Assembly (NCBI RefSeq): GCF_006540085.1
Contig: NZ_BJOG01000007.1
Coordinates: 62,001-126,000 of the forward strand
Source of the DNA: Microbacterium oxydans
GTDB taxonomy: Bacteria; Actinomycetota; Actinomycetes; Actinomycetales; Microbacteriaceae
Direction of reading: 5' to 3'
DNA: 64,000 nt
Notes under the pieces: model-generated
Database searches by the model: none
Told to the model about the DNA's origin: nothing
Seen by the model: only the letters and a program-made list of their open reading frames with translations
Shown here: positions 7,951 through 16,228 of the stretch, piece by piece
Layout: every line of letters begins with the position of its first letter
Position numbering within the stretch: position 1 is the first letter of the stretch
Translations under genes and position numbers: made by a program

Positions 7951-9170
7951 AGGAGGTCGGAGGCACGCGGGCTCAGGACCGAGTCGAGGACGACGCACGC
8001 CGCTCCCACCGCACCGACATCGTCGCCCACCACCGTGCCGTCGACGGGAAGGGTGCGTATCGCCCTGGTGGCGCTGGCCCGATCGAGCAGGTCGGGGATC
8101 TCTGCCAGGTACACATCAGCGAGCCGCGACCAGAACGGCCCACCGAAGACGACGCGGTCGACGTCGAGCATGTTCGTGAGCACCGCCGTCAGCACCGTGA
8201 TGTGGGCGGAGGAGCGCCGAAGCACCTCCCCCGCGGCTTCGTCCCCGGCAGCCGCTCGCTCGCACAGCTGCCCGAATCGCTGGTCGACTGCCGCGGCGTC
8301 GCTCGTCTGATGCTCGTCGTCGAATACCCCTGCCCTCTCCGCCTGCTCGATGATCGCCTGCGGGGTGCACACCACCTCGACGCATCCGCGGGCCCCGCAC
8401 GCGCAGGACGGTCCGTCGGGGTCGACGATGATGTGGCCGATCTCGCCGATGTTGCGTGTGCTCCCCCGGACCGCCTCTCCATCACGTGCGATGGCCGCGC
8501 CGATACCGATCCCCAGATAGACGAAGACGAAGGAGTCGTCCGCCGATTCCCGCCTCGTCCAGAGCTCGCCCACCGCAGCCGAGGTCGTGTCCTTCTCCAC
8601 GACCACGGGCAACCCCGTCGCCTCCGCGAGCACTGCCCGCAACGGCACACGGTGCCAGCCTGCGAGCTTAGGCGGGTCGATCACCGTCCCCAGCTCCGCG
8701 TCGAGCGGGCCGGGAGCCGCGACCCCCACCCCGGCGATCCGGGAGCGGTCGACGCCCGAACCGACGATCAACGCATCGATCGTCGACGCCATGGCCTCGA
8801 CGATGCGGTGGGGATCCTCGGCAGGGGTTCGCACGCTCAGACGACGGACGACCGCGCCGGCCAGATCCAACAGCACGAAAGTCATCAGCGCGGGATCCAG
8901 ATGGACCCCCACGGCGAAGCGGCTGTCCGCGACGAGCCGCAGGGTGACCCGCGGCTTGCCTGGTCCGTTGATCGTTCGACCCGCTTCCCTGATGAAGCCG
9001 TCATCGAGGAGTCTGCGGGTGATGTTCGTGACCGTCTGCGCCGAGAGGCGCGTCGCCGTCGACAGCTCGATCCTGCTGAGCCCTTCGCCGGACTGCCGGA
9101 TGGCCTCCAGGATCACGGACTGATTGAAGTCGCCCATGCGCGGAAGGTTGGTGCCACGACGCGTTGCCAT
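7938..9170 (-). CDS. ROK family transcriptional repressor
   Basis: This is a 410-residue ROK regulator: an N-terminal winged helix (about residues 1-75, with RRGTNLPRMGDFNQSVILEA and SRIELSTATRLSAQTVTNIT), then a sugar-kinase-like ROK domain. The latter carries GVAAPGPLD, a YLGIGIGAAI loop and the zinc motif GHIIVDPDGPSCACGARGCVE (His plus three Cys). Such proteins repress sugar-uptake operons and are released by a sugar or sugar-phosphate. No transporter lies beside it, so the target is unknown. The start at ATG 9170 fits the conserved ROK N-terminus; there is no good ribosome site. A palindrome 60-70 nt upstream may be its own operator. Confidence 0.85.
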   Translation of the reverse strand: MATRRGTNLPRMGDFNQSVILEAIRQSGEGLSRIELSTATRLSAQTVTNITRRLLDDGFIREAGRTINGPGKPRVTLRLVADSRFAVGVHLDPALMTFVLLDLAGAVVRRLSVRTPAEDPHRIVEAMASTIDALIVGSGVDRSRIAGVGVAAPGPLDAELGTVIDPPKLAGWHRVPLRAVLAEATGLPVVVEKDTTSAAVGELWTRRESADDSFVFVYLGIGIGAAIARDGEAVRGSTRNIGEIGHIIVDPDGPSCACGARGCVEVVCTPQAIIEQAERAGVFDDEHQTSDAAAVDQRFGQLCERAAAGDEAAGEVLRRSSAHITVLTAVLTNMLDVDRVVFGGPFWSRLADVYLAEIPDLLDRASATRAIRTLPVDGTVVGDDVGAVGAACVVLDSVLSPRASDLLLDS

Positions 9171-9228
9171 CGTCCAATGATGGCCTATCGGGGGTGAAAT
9201 CGTGTCCCCCAAAATACCTACAGACAAT

Positions 9229-9240
9229 GTTCGCGCGAAC
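9229..9240. promoter_or_regulatory. 12-bp perfect palindrome, candidate ROK operator
   Basis: GTTCGCGCGAAC is self-complementary and sits 59-70 nt upstream of the ROK start codon. ROK repressors commonly autoregulate through inverted repeats; binding here is inference. Confidence 0.4.
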
Positions 9241-9344
9241 CATCAGACTGAGGGGGACGCTTCGCGTTCGGCTGGTCTCTCTGTCCCAGGGTAGACAGAC
9301 GCTGATCGGCCACCAGCGGACGGTTTTCGGGTAACTGTCCGCAC

Positions 9345-9377
9345 GGAGAGGGGCAGGCGGATTCGCCGCCCCTCTCC
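9345..9377 (-). terminator. Hairpin terminator of the two-component operon
   Basis: A 10-bp stem GGAGAGGGGC/GCCCCTCTCC, a one-base bulge, then a 4-bp inner stem with a GATT loop. It lies about 120 nt beyond the end of the last gene of the operon and would insulate the ROK gene. Confidence 0.5.
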
Positions 9378-9494
9378 CACTCTCACCATCCTCGACTCCG
9401 GTCATCTCCCCAGGCCGGAGCCGAGGACGCATGCGTTCGTCCGCTGTCCCCGCCTGCCAGCCCTGACCACGCCCGTCAGCCCTGTGCCCGCCTG

Positions 9495-10487
9495 TCAGCG
9501 CGGAATCTCGTGCCAGAGGTCGACGGCGTCATCGTCGCCGGACGCCCGTGAGCCGGCGCGGCCGACCACCGTGACGGCGACACGGGGATCACGCGCCGAG
9601 CGGATGATCAGACGAGCGGTCTGCGCGCGACTGAGCACGACGGCCAGCTCGTCCCTGATCAGTTCTCGCCGTGTCTCGTCGATCCCGTCGAAACCGCCCT
9701 CATCGAAGACCGTGACCACCACCCCCCGGCGTCGTGCCGCCTCGATCGCGTTGCGCACGGCATCGTTGAGGAGATCGGCTCCGCGCAACTCGTCGCGCAG
9801 CCTGCCCTCGGCGAGGCGGGCGTCCATCCGCTCCTGCTCGTCCAGCACACCCCGCGCGGCCACCACTCTGCTGAGGACGGGACCGGCGACGGCCAGCGCG
9901 AACTGCGTGCGCAGGCGCCGCTCCCGCTGACGCACCCGCTGCGTCGCATGCCACGCGGACACGGCCTGCTGGATCTCGGCGAGGCGCTCCGTGTCACGCA
10001 CGGCGCGGTCCCAGAACATCACCAGGAGCCCAGCGACCACCACCCACATGATGGAGCCGACGAGTCCGAGGTTGAGGGCGACGACGAATCCCAGATAGGC
10101 CGACGCGGTGACGACGAGCACCCCGAGAACGAGAACACCGATCAGAGCGCGCCTCCGGACGACGCAGACGACGCCGAGCAGTCCGAGCGCCCCGATGTAC
10201 CACGTGGCGAAGGGAGCCGTCCGATCCGCCGGGTCGAGCGACGAGGTGACGAGGATGGGGATGAGCGCACTCGCCACCAGCGCCAGGATCGCCGACCACA
10301 TCGGCATCCTGACGACGGCGCCGTGTCCGAGGATCGCGACGTTCACGACCACGAGGTACAACCCGATCGCGAGCACCATCACCAGCGGTGCGGTCGGCTG
10401 CTCGATCCACCAGATCCCCCTGGCGACGAAGTACAGGGCGAAGCCGACGGCGAGGGAGGTGGCGACACTCCGCACGGTGCGGTTCAC
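9495..10487 (-). CDS. Membrane protein resembling a degenerate histidine kinase
   Basis: The 330-residue protein has about six hydrophobic segments within residues 8-165, then a long charged helix (ERLAEIQQAVSAWHATQRVR) in the place of a dimerisation domain. The final part contains LNDAVRNAIEAARRRGVVVT, reminiscent of an N-box, and ends RVAVTVVGRAG. It lacks a clear phospho-acceptor H-box and any DxGxG/GxGxG ATP-lid motif, so kinase activity looks lost. The GTG start overlaps the stop of the true kinase gene (GTGA), placing it third in a response-regulator/kinase/pseudokinase operon. A role modulating the neighbouring kinase is inference; it could also be an unrelated membrane sensor. Confidence 0.6.
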   Translation of the reverse strand: MNRTVRSVATSLAVGFALYFVARGIWWIEQPTAPLVMVLAIGLYLVVVNVAILGHGAVVRMPMWSAILALVASALIPILVTSSLDPADRTAPFATWYIGALGLLGVVCVVRRRALIGVLVLGVLVVTASAYLGFVVALNLGLVGSIMWVVVAGLLVMFWDRAVRDTERLAEIQQAVSAWHATQRVRQRERRLRTQFALAVAGPVLSRVVAARGVLDEQERMDARLAEGRLRDELRGADLLNDAVRNAIEAARRRGVVVTVFDEGGFDGIDETRRELIRDELAVVLSRAQTARLIIRSARDPRVAVTVVGRAGSRASGDDDAVDLWHEIPR

Positions 10488-11719
10488 GAGCGCTCCCACC
10501 CCAGGACGACAGTGGTCCCGTGCCCGTCGGAGAGGATGTCGGCGGTGCCGGCCACCCCCGCCATGCGCGCGAAGATCGACGCACGGATCCCGAGTCGGTC
10601 GACGCCGATCGACTCGACGTCGAATCCGGGTCCGGTGTCGGAGATGGTCACGCCGATGCCCTCGTCCCCGTGCCCTTCGACGATGATGTGGAGTCCGCGC
10701 CCGCCGGCATGCGAGACCGCGTTGCCGATCGCCTGTCGTGCCGCGAGCACCAGCGCGCGGGCAGCACGTCCGGGGATGAGTCCGATGCCTCCGCGCTCCT
10801 CCACGATCGCATCGGCGCCGAGCTCGGACAGCGCCCGACGCAGCTCGACAACGATCTGCACCGTTCCGACCGGTTCGTCGCTCCCCTCCTGTGCGACGGC
10901 GGCCTCGGTGTTCGCGAGGCGCGTGAGAGCCTCTCGCGCCATCGCCACGGCCAGCTCCCTGGCGCGTTCGCCCTCGGCACGCTCCGCGGCGATCAGAGCG
11001 GCCAGCACGCTGTCGTGCATCAGGGCGGACATCGCCGCCCTCTCCTCCTCGGCCGCCGCCGCTGCCGCAGCAGTGGAGTACGACGCGACCGCCTGCCCCC
11101 TGGCCTCGTCCACCCCGGCGGCGACCGAGCGGAACATCCAGCCGAGTGAGACGATCACCACGCCGAGGATGAGGGTGAACGAGACGTCGAAGGCGGTCGT
11201 CACCCAGAAATCGCGCGAGAACTCGCCCTGGACGAGACGGACATAGCCGTACACGAACGGCACTCCCGCCGCCCAGACGAACTGCAGCGCAAGGGGGAAG
11301 GCGAGCATGGCCGCGACGACACCGACGTTGACGAGGAAGAAGATCCACGGCTGCTCTCCGGCCCCCTTGTCGGAGGGGTCGACGATCGTCGGCCACGCGG
11401 CGAGCACCAGCACGTACACCACGGCGAAGATGCCGGAGAAGGTGCGCACCCCGCGTCCGATCAGGCACGCCACCAGCATCGCGAGCAGGGGCACGAACAC
11501 CACACACAACGCGACCACATGCGCGGGGTCCGCGTCCGACAGGGATGCCATCGCGGAGACCAGCGCTTGGGCGCCGAGCACAGCCGAGCCGATCGCGACC
11601 ACGATGGCGAGGATCCGCTCCATGCGCTTGCCGGTGAAGCGCTCGTATGCTGTCTCCGTGCTGCCCGGAGACGGAATCTTGCTCCAGGCGTCGCGGATGC
11701 TCAGCGGCTCAGCGGCCAC
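10484..11719 (-). CDS. Sensor histidine kinase (NarL-partner type)
   Basis: This 411-residue kinase has six likely membrane helices (about residues 33-195), a coiled linker, an H-box SALMHDSVLAAL with phospho-acceptor His235, an N-box QAIGNAVSHAGG near residue 325 and an ATP-lid DTGPGFD followed by GIRASI. The His-Asp-Ser H-box is the kind seen in HisKA_3-like kinases that pair with LuxR-type regulators. Its start lies 11 bases inside the response-regulator gene, so the two are coupled. There is no large extracellular domain, so it probably senses a membrane or envelope signal; the ligand is unknown. Confidence 0.85.
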   Translation of the reverse strand: MAAEPLSIRDAWSKIPSPGSTETAYERFTGKRMERILAIVVAIGSAVLGAQALVSAMASLSDADPAHVVALCVVFVPLLAMLVACLIGRGVRTFSGIFAVVYVLVLAAWPTIVDPSDKGAGEQPWIFFLVNVGVVAAMLAFPLALQFVWAAGVPFVYGYVRLVQGEFSRDFWVTTAFDVSFTLILGVVIVSLGWMFRSVAAGVDEARGQAVASYSTAAAAAAAEEERAAMSALMHDSVLAALIAAERAEGERARELAVAMAREALTRLANTEAAVAQEGSDEPVGTVQIVVELRRALSELGADAIVEERGGIGLIPGRAARALVLAARQAIGNAVSHAGGRGLHIIVEGHGDEGIGVTISDTGPGFDVESIGVDRLGIRASIFARMAGVAGTADILSDGHGTTVVLGWERS

Positions 11720-12368
11720 CGAGTGCCTCGTCGGCTGTGACGATCCCGTCTTCCATCGCTCGCCGGAGCAGGTCGACCTTCGTGGGCGCCGGGCGCCCGA
11801 CCTCGACGTACTTCACGCGGATGCGGGTGATGTTCTCCTTGGCGGTCGAGTACGCGACGCCCAGCTTCTCGGCCACGGCCTTCAACGGCAGACCCGTCGC
11901 GTACAGGCGGAGGACCTCCCGTTCGCGGGTGGCGAGCTGCGCGTCGGCGAACGCGCGGTCTCCGTCGACAGCGCTCGCCCACTCCACGTTGTTGAGGGCC
12001 TCGCCCTGTGCGACCGTGCGGATCGCGTCCAGCACGTCGTCGAGTGCTGACGACTTGCTCACCACTCCCGCCGCACCGGCGGAGAGGGCTTCCCGCACGG
12101 CTGCAGGACGATCCGCCACACTGTGGATCACCACGCTGGCGCCGTCGTTCACGAGGGCGGTCACGTTCTCAGTAACGGTCGTGCCGTCTCCCAGCGTGAG
12201 GTCGAGCACGACCACATCGGCCGGCGCGGCCCCCGTCGCCTTCCGCCAGTCGATGTACGACACCACGGTGCTCCCGGAGAAGACCACGGTCTGCGAATCC
12301 CGCTCGCACGCGGCCTCGAGACCGAGGCGAACGGACTCGTGATCGTCGATGAGTGCGACCGTGCTCAT
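11709..12368 (-). CDS. LuxR/NarL-family response regulator
   Basis: The 219-residue protein has a receiver domain with acidic pocket ALIDDHESVR and phospho-acceptor Asp56 in VVVLDLTLGDG. A C-terminal LuxR helix-turn-helix (about residues 150-205) contains LATREREVLRLYATGLPLKA and VAYSTAKENITRIRVKY. It would bind DNA when phosphorylated by the kinase encoded just downstream. It is first in a three-gene operon. A TAGGCT -10 box ends six bases before its ATG, so the transcript is probably leaderless. Its regulon is not evident; no direct-repeat operator was recognised nearby. Confidence 0.9.
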   Translation of the reverse strand: MSTVALIDDHESVRLGLEAACERDSQTVVFSGSTVVSYIDWRKATGAAPADVVVLDLTLGDGTTVTENVTALVNDGASVVIHSVADRPAAVREALSAGAAGVVSKSSALDDVLDAIRTVAQGEALNNVEWASAVDGDRAFADAQLATREREVLRLYATGLPLKAVAEKLGVAYSTAKENITRIRVKYVEVGRPAPTKVDLLRRAMEDGIVTADEALGGR

Positions 12369-12374
12369 CCCCTC

Positions 12375-12380
12375 AGCCTA
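12375..12380 (-). promoter_or_regulatory. -10 box of the two-component operon (leaderless type)
   Basis: TAGGCT on the reverse strand ends 6 nt before the ATG at 12368. It lies in the 41-nt gap after the methyltransferase gene, so the operon has its own promoter. Confidence 0.55.
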
Positions 12381-12409
12381 CTGAGTCCCCTCGGAAGGCC
12401 GTGGATCGC

Positions 12410-13657
12410 TCATCGTGTGAGCAGTGCCACGACCTCGAAGTGGTGGGAGTGCGGGAACAGATCGAAGCCGCGGAGACGGTCGACATTCCACCCGAGCGTG
12501 CGGAACGTGCCGAGATCGCGTGCGAGCGCCACCGGGTCGCAGGCGACGTAGGCGATGGCGTCGGGGGCGAGCCCGTGGATCGCCTCGACCACCTGACGCC
12601 CCGCTCCGGCCCGCGGCGGATCGAGCACGACGGCCCCGGCCCGACCGCCGCCCTTGCGCGTGGCGAGGAACCGATCGACTCGGGCTGTCACCGCGTCGAT
12701 CTCGAGAGGGGCGAGGTTCGCCGCAGCATGCTGAGTGGCACGTGCACTCGACTCGACCGTCACGATGTCCGTGCCCCCGAGGTCGGCCAGGGTCGCCGCG
12801 AACAGCCCGACCCCGCCGTACAGGTCGAAATGGGTCTTCTCCTCGTCGACGTGACCGTCGAGGATGCCGTAGACCGCGGCATCGAGCACCGAGGCGGCGC
12901 GCGGATGCACCTGCCAGAAGCCCGTGGAGTCGACGTCGAAGCGGCGGTCGTTGACCATCTCCTGGATCACCTCGGGCGCCGGGCGCTTGCGGAAGCCCCT
13001 CTGCACGCGCGGGGCGCGCTCGGTCTCCTCACGACGGATCACGCGCACGGTGCCGTCGGCGGGCTCCACGAGCTCGATGCGACCGGGAGCCTCCCCCTGC
13101 AGCGCGAGCGCTGCCGCGGCGATCGCCGGCCGCGCCAGCGGGTACGACGTCACCGGCACGACACGGTGACTGCGTGAGGCATACGGCCCCACCACTCCCG
13201 CGTCGTCGACGTGCAGCGTCACCCTCGTGCGCCATCCTCGACCGTCTCCGGACTCCACGGCCTCGATCTCGGGCGCGACGAGACCCTTCCCCGCGAAGCG
13301 GTCGAGGGCCTCGGTCAGCACGCGCCTCTTGAGCTCACGCTGGTGATCGAGATCGATGTGCCCGAGATCAGCTCCTCCTGGACGATCAGCGGGATCGCGC
13401 GACACGTCGGCCTCCGCCCAGATGTGGGGACGGCGGTGCTCCGACGCTTCCAACACCTCGATCGTCTCGGCCCGCCAGAAACTGCGGGTGTCGGCATCGG
13501 CCCCCTCCTGCGGAGCGATCAGTCGGGCACGGACGCGCTCACCGGGGATCGCGTCGGACACGAACACCACTCGTCCCTCGTGCCGCGCGATGAACGTGCC
13601 CCCGTGAGCGATGCCGGTGATGTCGAGTTCGAGCACGTCGGCTGGGGAGGAAGTCAT
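12410..13657 (-). CDS. TrmA/RumA-type class I SAM-dependent RNA methyltransferase
   Basis: The 415-residue protein has an N-terminal TRAM-like beta-barrel (residues 1-65, LELDITGIAHGGTFIARHEG), a central domain, and a Rossmann methyltransferase domain. Motifs are FWQVHPRAASVL, SAM-binding HFDLYGGVGLFAA, VLDPPRAGAG, catalytic Cys in AYVACDPVALARDLGTF and FPHSHHFEVVALL. These match 5-methyluridine methyltransferases (TrmA, RlmC, RlmD). It lacks the N-terminal four-cysteine iron-sulfur motif of RlmD, as is common in actinobacterial members. The substrate (tRNA U54 or 23S rRNA) is not decidable. It diverges from maf, with start codons 24 bases apart. Confidence 0.9.
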   Translation of the reverse strand: MTSSPADVLELDITGIAHGGTFIARHEGRVVFVSDAIPGERVRARLIAPQEGADADTRSFWRAETIEVLEASEHRRPHIWAEADVSRDPADRPGGADLGHIDLDHQRELKRRVLTEALDRFAGKGLVAPEIEAVESGDGRGWRTRVTLHVDDAGVVGPYASRSHRVVPVTSYPLARPAIAAAALALQGEAPGRIELVEPADGTVRVIRREETERAPRVQRGFRKRPAPEVIQEMVNDRRFDVDSTGFWQVHPRAASVLDAAVYGILDGHVDEEKTHFDLYGGVGLFAATLADLGGTDIVTVESSARATQHAAANLAPLEIDAVTARVDRFLATRKGGGRAGAVVLDPPRAGAGRQVVEAIHGLAPDAIAYVACDPVALARDLGTFRTLGWNVDRLRGFDLFPHSHHFEVVALLTR

Positions 13658-13663
13658 CCTTCG

Positions 13664-13673
13664 AGGATACGGT
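13664..13673. promoter_or_regulatory. Overlapping divergent -10 boxes of methyltransferase and maf
   Basis: Reverse-strand TATCCT (13669-13664) ends 6 nt before the methyltransferase ATG (13657). Forward TACGGT (13668-13673) ends 7 nt before the maf ATG (13681). The two hexamers share the TA at 13668-13669, so polymerase can probably use only one direction at a time. Confidence 0.55.
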
Positions 13674-13680
13674 GGTGGAC

Positions 13681-14319
13681 ATGCGCGTCTGCCTCGCCTC
13701 GACCTCTCCCGCCCGACTCATGCTGCTGCGTCAGGCGGGCATCGAGCCGCTCACGGTGTCGCCGGACGTCGACGAGGACGCCGTCGCCGCCGCTGCGGAG
13801 GCGGAAAGGGGCGAGCCCCTGGCGCCCGAGGAGTTGGTGCTGCTGCTCGCCCGCGCGAAGGCCTCCGCCGTGGCACACAGCCTCGTCGAGGACGGAGGGT
13901 TCGACGGCCTGGTCATCGGCGGTGACTCGATGTTCGCGCTGGACGGGCGCGTCTACGGCAAGCCGTACACTCCGGAGGAAGCGACCAGGCGCTGGCGAGA
14001 GATGCGCGGAGCCACGGGCATCCTGCACTCCGGCCACTCCGTCTTCCGGGTCGCCCCCGGTGCCGAGCCCACGGAAGCCACCGCCGTCGCCGAAGCCGCT
14101 GTGACGTTCGCCTCCGACGTGACCGACGCCGAGATCGCCGCGTACGTCGCCTCAGGCGAACCGCTGCTCGTGGCGGGGGCCTTCACCGTGGACAGCCTGG
14201 GAGGAGCCTTCATCACCCGCGTGGAGGGCGACCCGTCCACGGTCGTCGGCATGTCCCTGTCCACCGTCCGCCGTCTCGCCGCGGAGCTCGGCGTTCGCTG
14301 GACCGACCTCTGGTCGTAG
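13681..14319 (+). CDS. maf: Maf-family nucleoside triphosphate pyrophosphatase
   Basis: This 212-residue protein starts MRVCLASTSPARLMLLRQAG, matching the LASxSPxRxxLL signature of Maf proteins, which hydrolyse non-canonical or excess NTPs to NMPs. Further Maf features are IGGDSMFALDGRVYGKP (active-site Asp and Lys), REMRGATGILHSGHSV and a C-terminal GAFTVDSLGGAFITRVEGDP segment with VVGMSLSTVRRL. The ATG at 13681 is preferred over the in-frame GTG at 13672 because the conserved N-terminus and the -10 spacing fit. In Mycobacterium, maf sits between accD5-accE5 and accA3; here it is next to accA only. Confidence 0.9.
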   Translation: MRVCLASTSPARLMLLRQAGIEPLTVSPDVDEDAVAAAAEAERGEPLAPEELVLLLARAKASAVAHSLVEDGGFDGLVIGGDSMFALDGRVYGKPYTPEEATRRWREMRGATGILHSGHSVFRVAPGAEPTEATAVAEAAVTFASDVTDAEIAAYVASGEPLLVAGAFTVDSLGGAFITRVEGDPSTVVGMSLSTVRRLAAELGVRWTDLWS

Positions 14320-14384
14320 ACTCCCATCCACGTTTTCCCGACTTTCTTGTGGGGAGTCGTCAAAGGGATCGCGGTCGTTCTCGC

Positions 14385-14390
14385 TAGGCT
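14385..14390 (+). promoter_or_regulatory. -10 box deciding the accA start (leaderless type)
   Basis: TAGGCT ends 7 nt before the ATG at 14398, excluding the in-frame GTG at 14347, which lies upstream of the promoter. Confidence 0.55.
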
Positions 14391-14397
14391 GGCAAGC

Positions 14398-16164
14398 ATG
14401 CCTGCTATCGCCAAGGTGCTCATCGCCAACCGCGGCGAGATCGCCGTCCGCATCATCCGCGCCGCCCGTGACTCCGGGATCGCCTCCGTCGCCGTCTACG
14501 CCGACCAGGATCGTGATGCCCTGCACACCCGCCTCGCAGACGAGGCCTACGCGCTCGGCGGCTCGACGAGCGCCGAGACCTACCTCCAGATCGAGAAGAT
14601 CCTCTCGATCGCCCGCCGTGCCGGCGCCGACGCCGTGCACCCCGGCTACGGCTTCCTCGCCGAGAACGCCGAGTTCGCCCGCGCCATCATCGACGCGGGG
14701 ATGACCTGGATCGGCCCCTCCCCCGAAGCCATCGAGGCCCTCGGTGACAAGGTGACCGCGCGTCACGTGGCCGAGAAGGTCGGCGCACCCCTCGCCCCCG
14801 GAACGCCGGGACCGGTCGAGGGCGCAGACGAGGTCATCGCCTTCGCGAAGGAGTTCGGCCTCCCGATCGCCATCAAGGCCGCCTACGGCGGCGGCGGACG
14901 CGGCCTCAAGGTCGCGCGTGAGCTCGACGAGGTGGCCGAGCTCTTCGAGTCCGCCACGCGCGAGGCCGTCGCCGCCTTCGGCCGCGGCGAGTGCTTCGTC
15001 GAGAAGTACCTCGACAAGCCGCGTCACGTCGAGACCCAGTGCCTGGCCGATGCCGAAGGCAACGTCGTCGTGATCTCGACGCGTGACTGCTCGCTGCAGC
15101 GCCGCCATCAGAAGCTCGTCGAGGAGGCGCCGGCTCCGTTCCTCACGCAGGAGCAGAACGACCTCCTCTACGCCGCCTCCAAGGCCATCCTCAAGGAGGT
15201 CGGCTACGTCGGCGCCGGTACCTGCGAGTTCCTCATCGGAGCCGACGGAACCGTCTCCTTCCTCGAGGTGAACACACGTCTGCAGGTCGAGCACCCGGTC
15301 TCCGAGGAGGTCACCGGCATCGACCTGGTACGAGAGCAGTTCCGTATCGCGGCCGGCGGCACCATCGACTACGACGACCCGAAGCCGCAGGGCCACTCGA
15401 TCGAGTTCCGCATCAACGGCGAGGACCCCGGTCGCGGATTCCTGCCCCAGCCGGGCCCGATCCACGTCTTCAAGACCTTCGGAGGCCCCGGCATCCGTCT
15501 GGATTCCGGTGTCACTGCGGGCGACTCGGTCTCCGGTGCCTTCGACTCGCTGCTCGCCAAGATCATCGTGACCGGCAAGGACAGGGCAGAGGCCCTCGAG
15601 CGCTCGCGCCGTGCCCTCGACGAGTTCGAGGTCGCCGGCCTTCCCACCGTCATCCCGTTCCACCGCAAGGTCGTGCGCGATCCTGCGTTCACAGCGGAGA
15701 GCGGCGAGTTCGGCATCTTCACGCGCTGGATCGAGACCGAGTTCGTCAACGACATCCCGGCGTGGGACGGAGAGCTCGAGGCGCCGGCTGCCTCCGAAGC
15801 CCGGCACACGGTCGTCGTCGAGGTCTCCGGCAAGCGCCTCGAGGTGAGCCTGCCGGACCGCGTCGCCGTCGCCGCAGGCACCGCTGGGCGCCCCGCCGCG
15901 GTTCCCCCGTCGCGCCGCAGCCATGCCACAACGGCCAACGCCGGAGCCTCGGGGGATGCCGTCAAGTCCCCCATGCAGGCCACGGTCGTGAAGATCGCGG
16001 TCGCCGACGGACAGCAGGTCGTCAAGGGCGATCTGGTCGTCGTGCTCGAGGCCATGAAGATGGAGCAGCCGCTGCAGGCGCACAAGGACGGCGTCGTCGG
16101 CAACATCAACGCCGATGCCGGCGCCACGGTCTCCGCGGGACACCAGCTGCTCACCATCAGCTGA
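14398..16164 (+). CDS. accA: Acyl-CoA carboxylase alpha subunit (biotin carboxylase plus BCCP)
   Basis: The 588-residue protein fuses biotin carboxylase (about residues 1-450: [23 protein letters not shown]-grasp [31 protein letters not shown]) to a C-terminal biotinyl domain (about 515-588) with the biotin-accepting Lys554 in LEAMKMEQP. It carboxylates its own biotin using ATP and bicarbonate and supplies the carboxyl to the beta subunit. A low-complexity linker (about 480-520) separates the domains. Actinobacterial alpha subunits of this AccA3/BccA type often serve several carboxyltransferases. A strong bidirectional terminator follows. Confidence 0.95.
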   Translation: MPAIAKVLIANRGEIAVRIIRAARDSGIASVAVYADQDRDALHTRLADEAYALGGSTSAETYLQIEKILSIARRAGADAVHPGYGFLAENAEFARAIIDAGMTWIGPSPEAIEALGDKVTARHVAEKVGAPLAPGTPGPVEGADEVIAFAKEFGLPIAIKAAYGGGGRGLKVARELDEVAELFESATREAVAAFGRGECFVEKYLDKPRHVETQCLADAEGNVVVISTRDCSLQRRHQKLVEEAPAPFLTQEQNDLLYAASKAILKEVGYVGAGTCEFLIGADGTVSFLEVNTRLQVEHPVSEEVTGIDLVREQFRIAAGGTIDYDDPKPQGHSIEFRINGEDPGRGFLPQPGPIHVFKTFGGPGIRLDSGVTAGDSVSGAFDSLLAKIIVTGKDRAEALERSRRALDEFEVAGLPTVIPFHRKVVRDPAFTAESGEFGIFTRWIETEFVNDIPAWDGELEAPAASEARHTVVVEVSGKRLEVSLPDRVAVAAGTAGRPAAVPPSRRSHATTANAGASGDAVKSPMQATVVKIAVADGQQVVKGDLVVVLEAMKMEQPLQAHKDGVVGNINADAGATVSAGHQLLTIS

Positions 16165-16182
16165 TCCTCCCGCTGACACGCG

Positions 16183-16212
16183 AAAGGCGCCCCACCGAAG
16201 TGGGGCGCCTTT
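16183..16212. terminator. Bidirectional terminator between accA and the LpdA-like gene
   Basis: Perfect 13-bp stem AAAGGCGCCCCAC/GTGGGGCGCCTTT with CGAA loop. A-run and T-run flank it, so it can work on both strands between convergent genes. Confidence 0.9.
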
Positions 16213-16228
16213 GCTGTGCCTACGGGCG

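Larger units (their letters stand above)
9171..9494. other. 324-nt non-coding region upstream of ROK gene
   Basis: It holds the ROK promoter region with a 12-bp palindrome (9229-9240), then a hairpin (9345-9377) that probably ends the two-component operon. Near 9451-9498 there are imperfect repeats of CCCGCCTG(C/T)CAGC. No ORF with supporting signals is seen. Confidence 0.6.

Noticed and set aside
14152..16179. Reverse-strand 675-codon frame opposite accA and maf
   Set aside because: Shadow of strongly conserved biotin carboxylase; no promoter or ribosome site.
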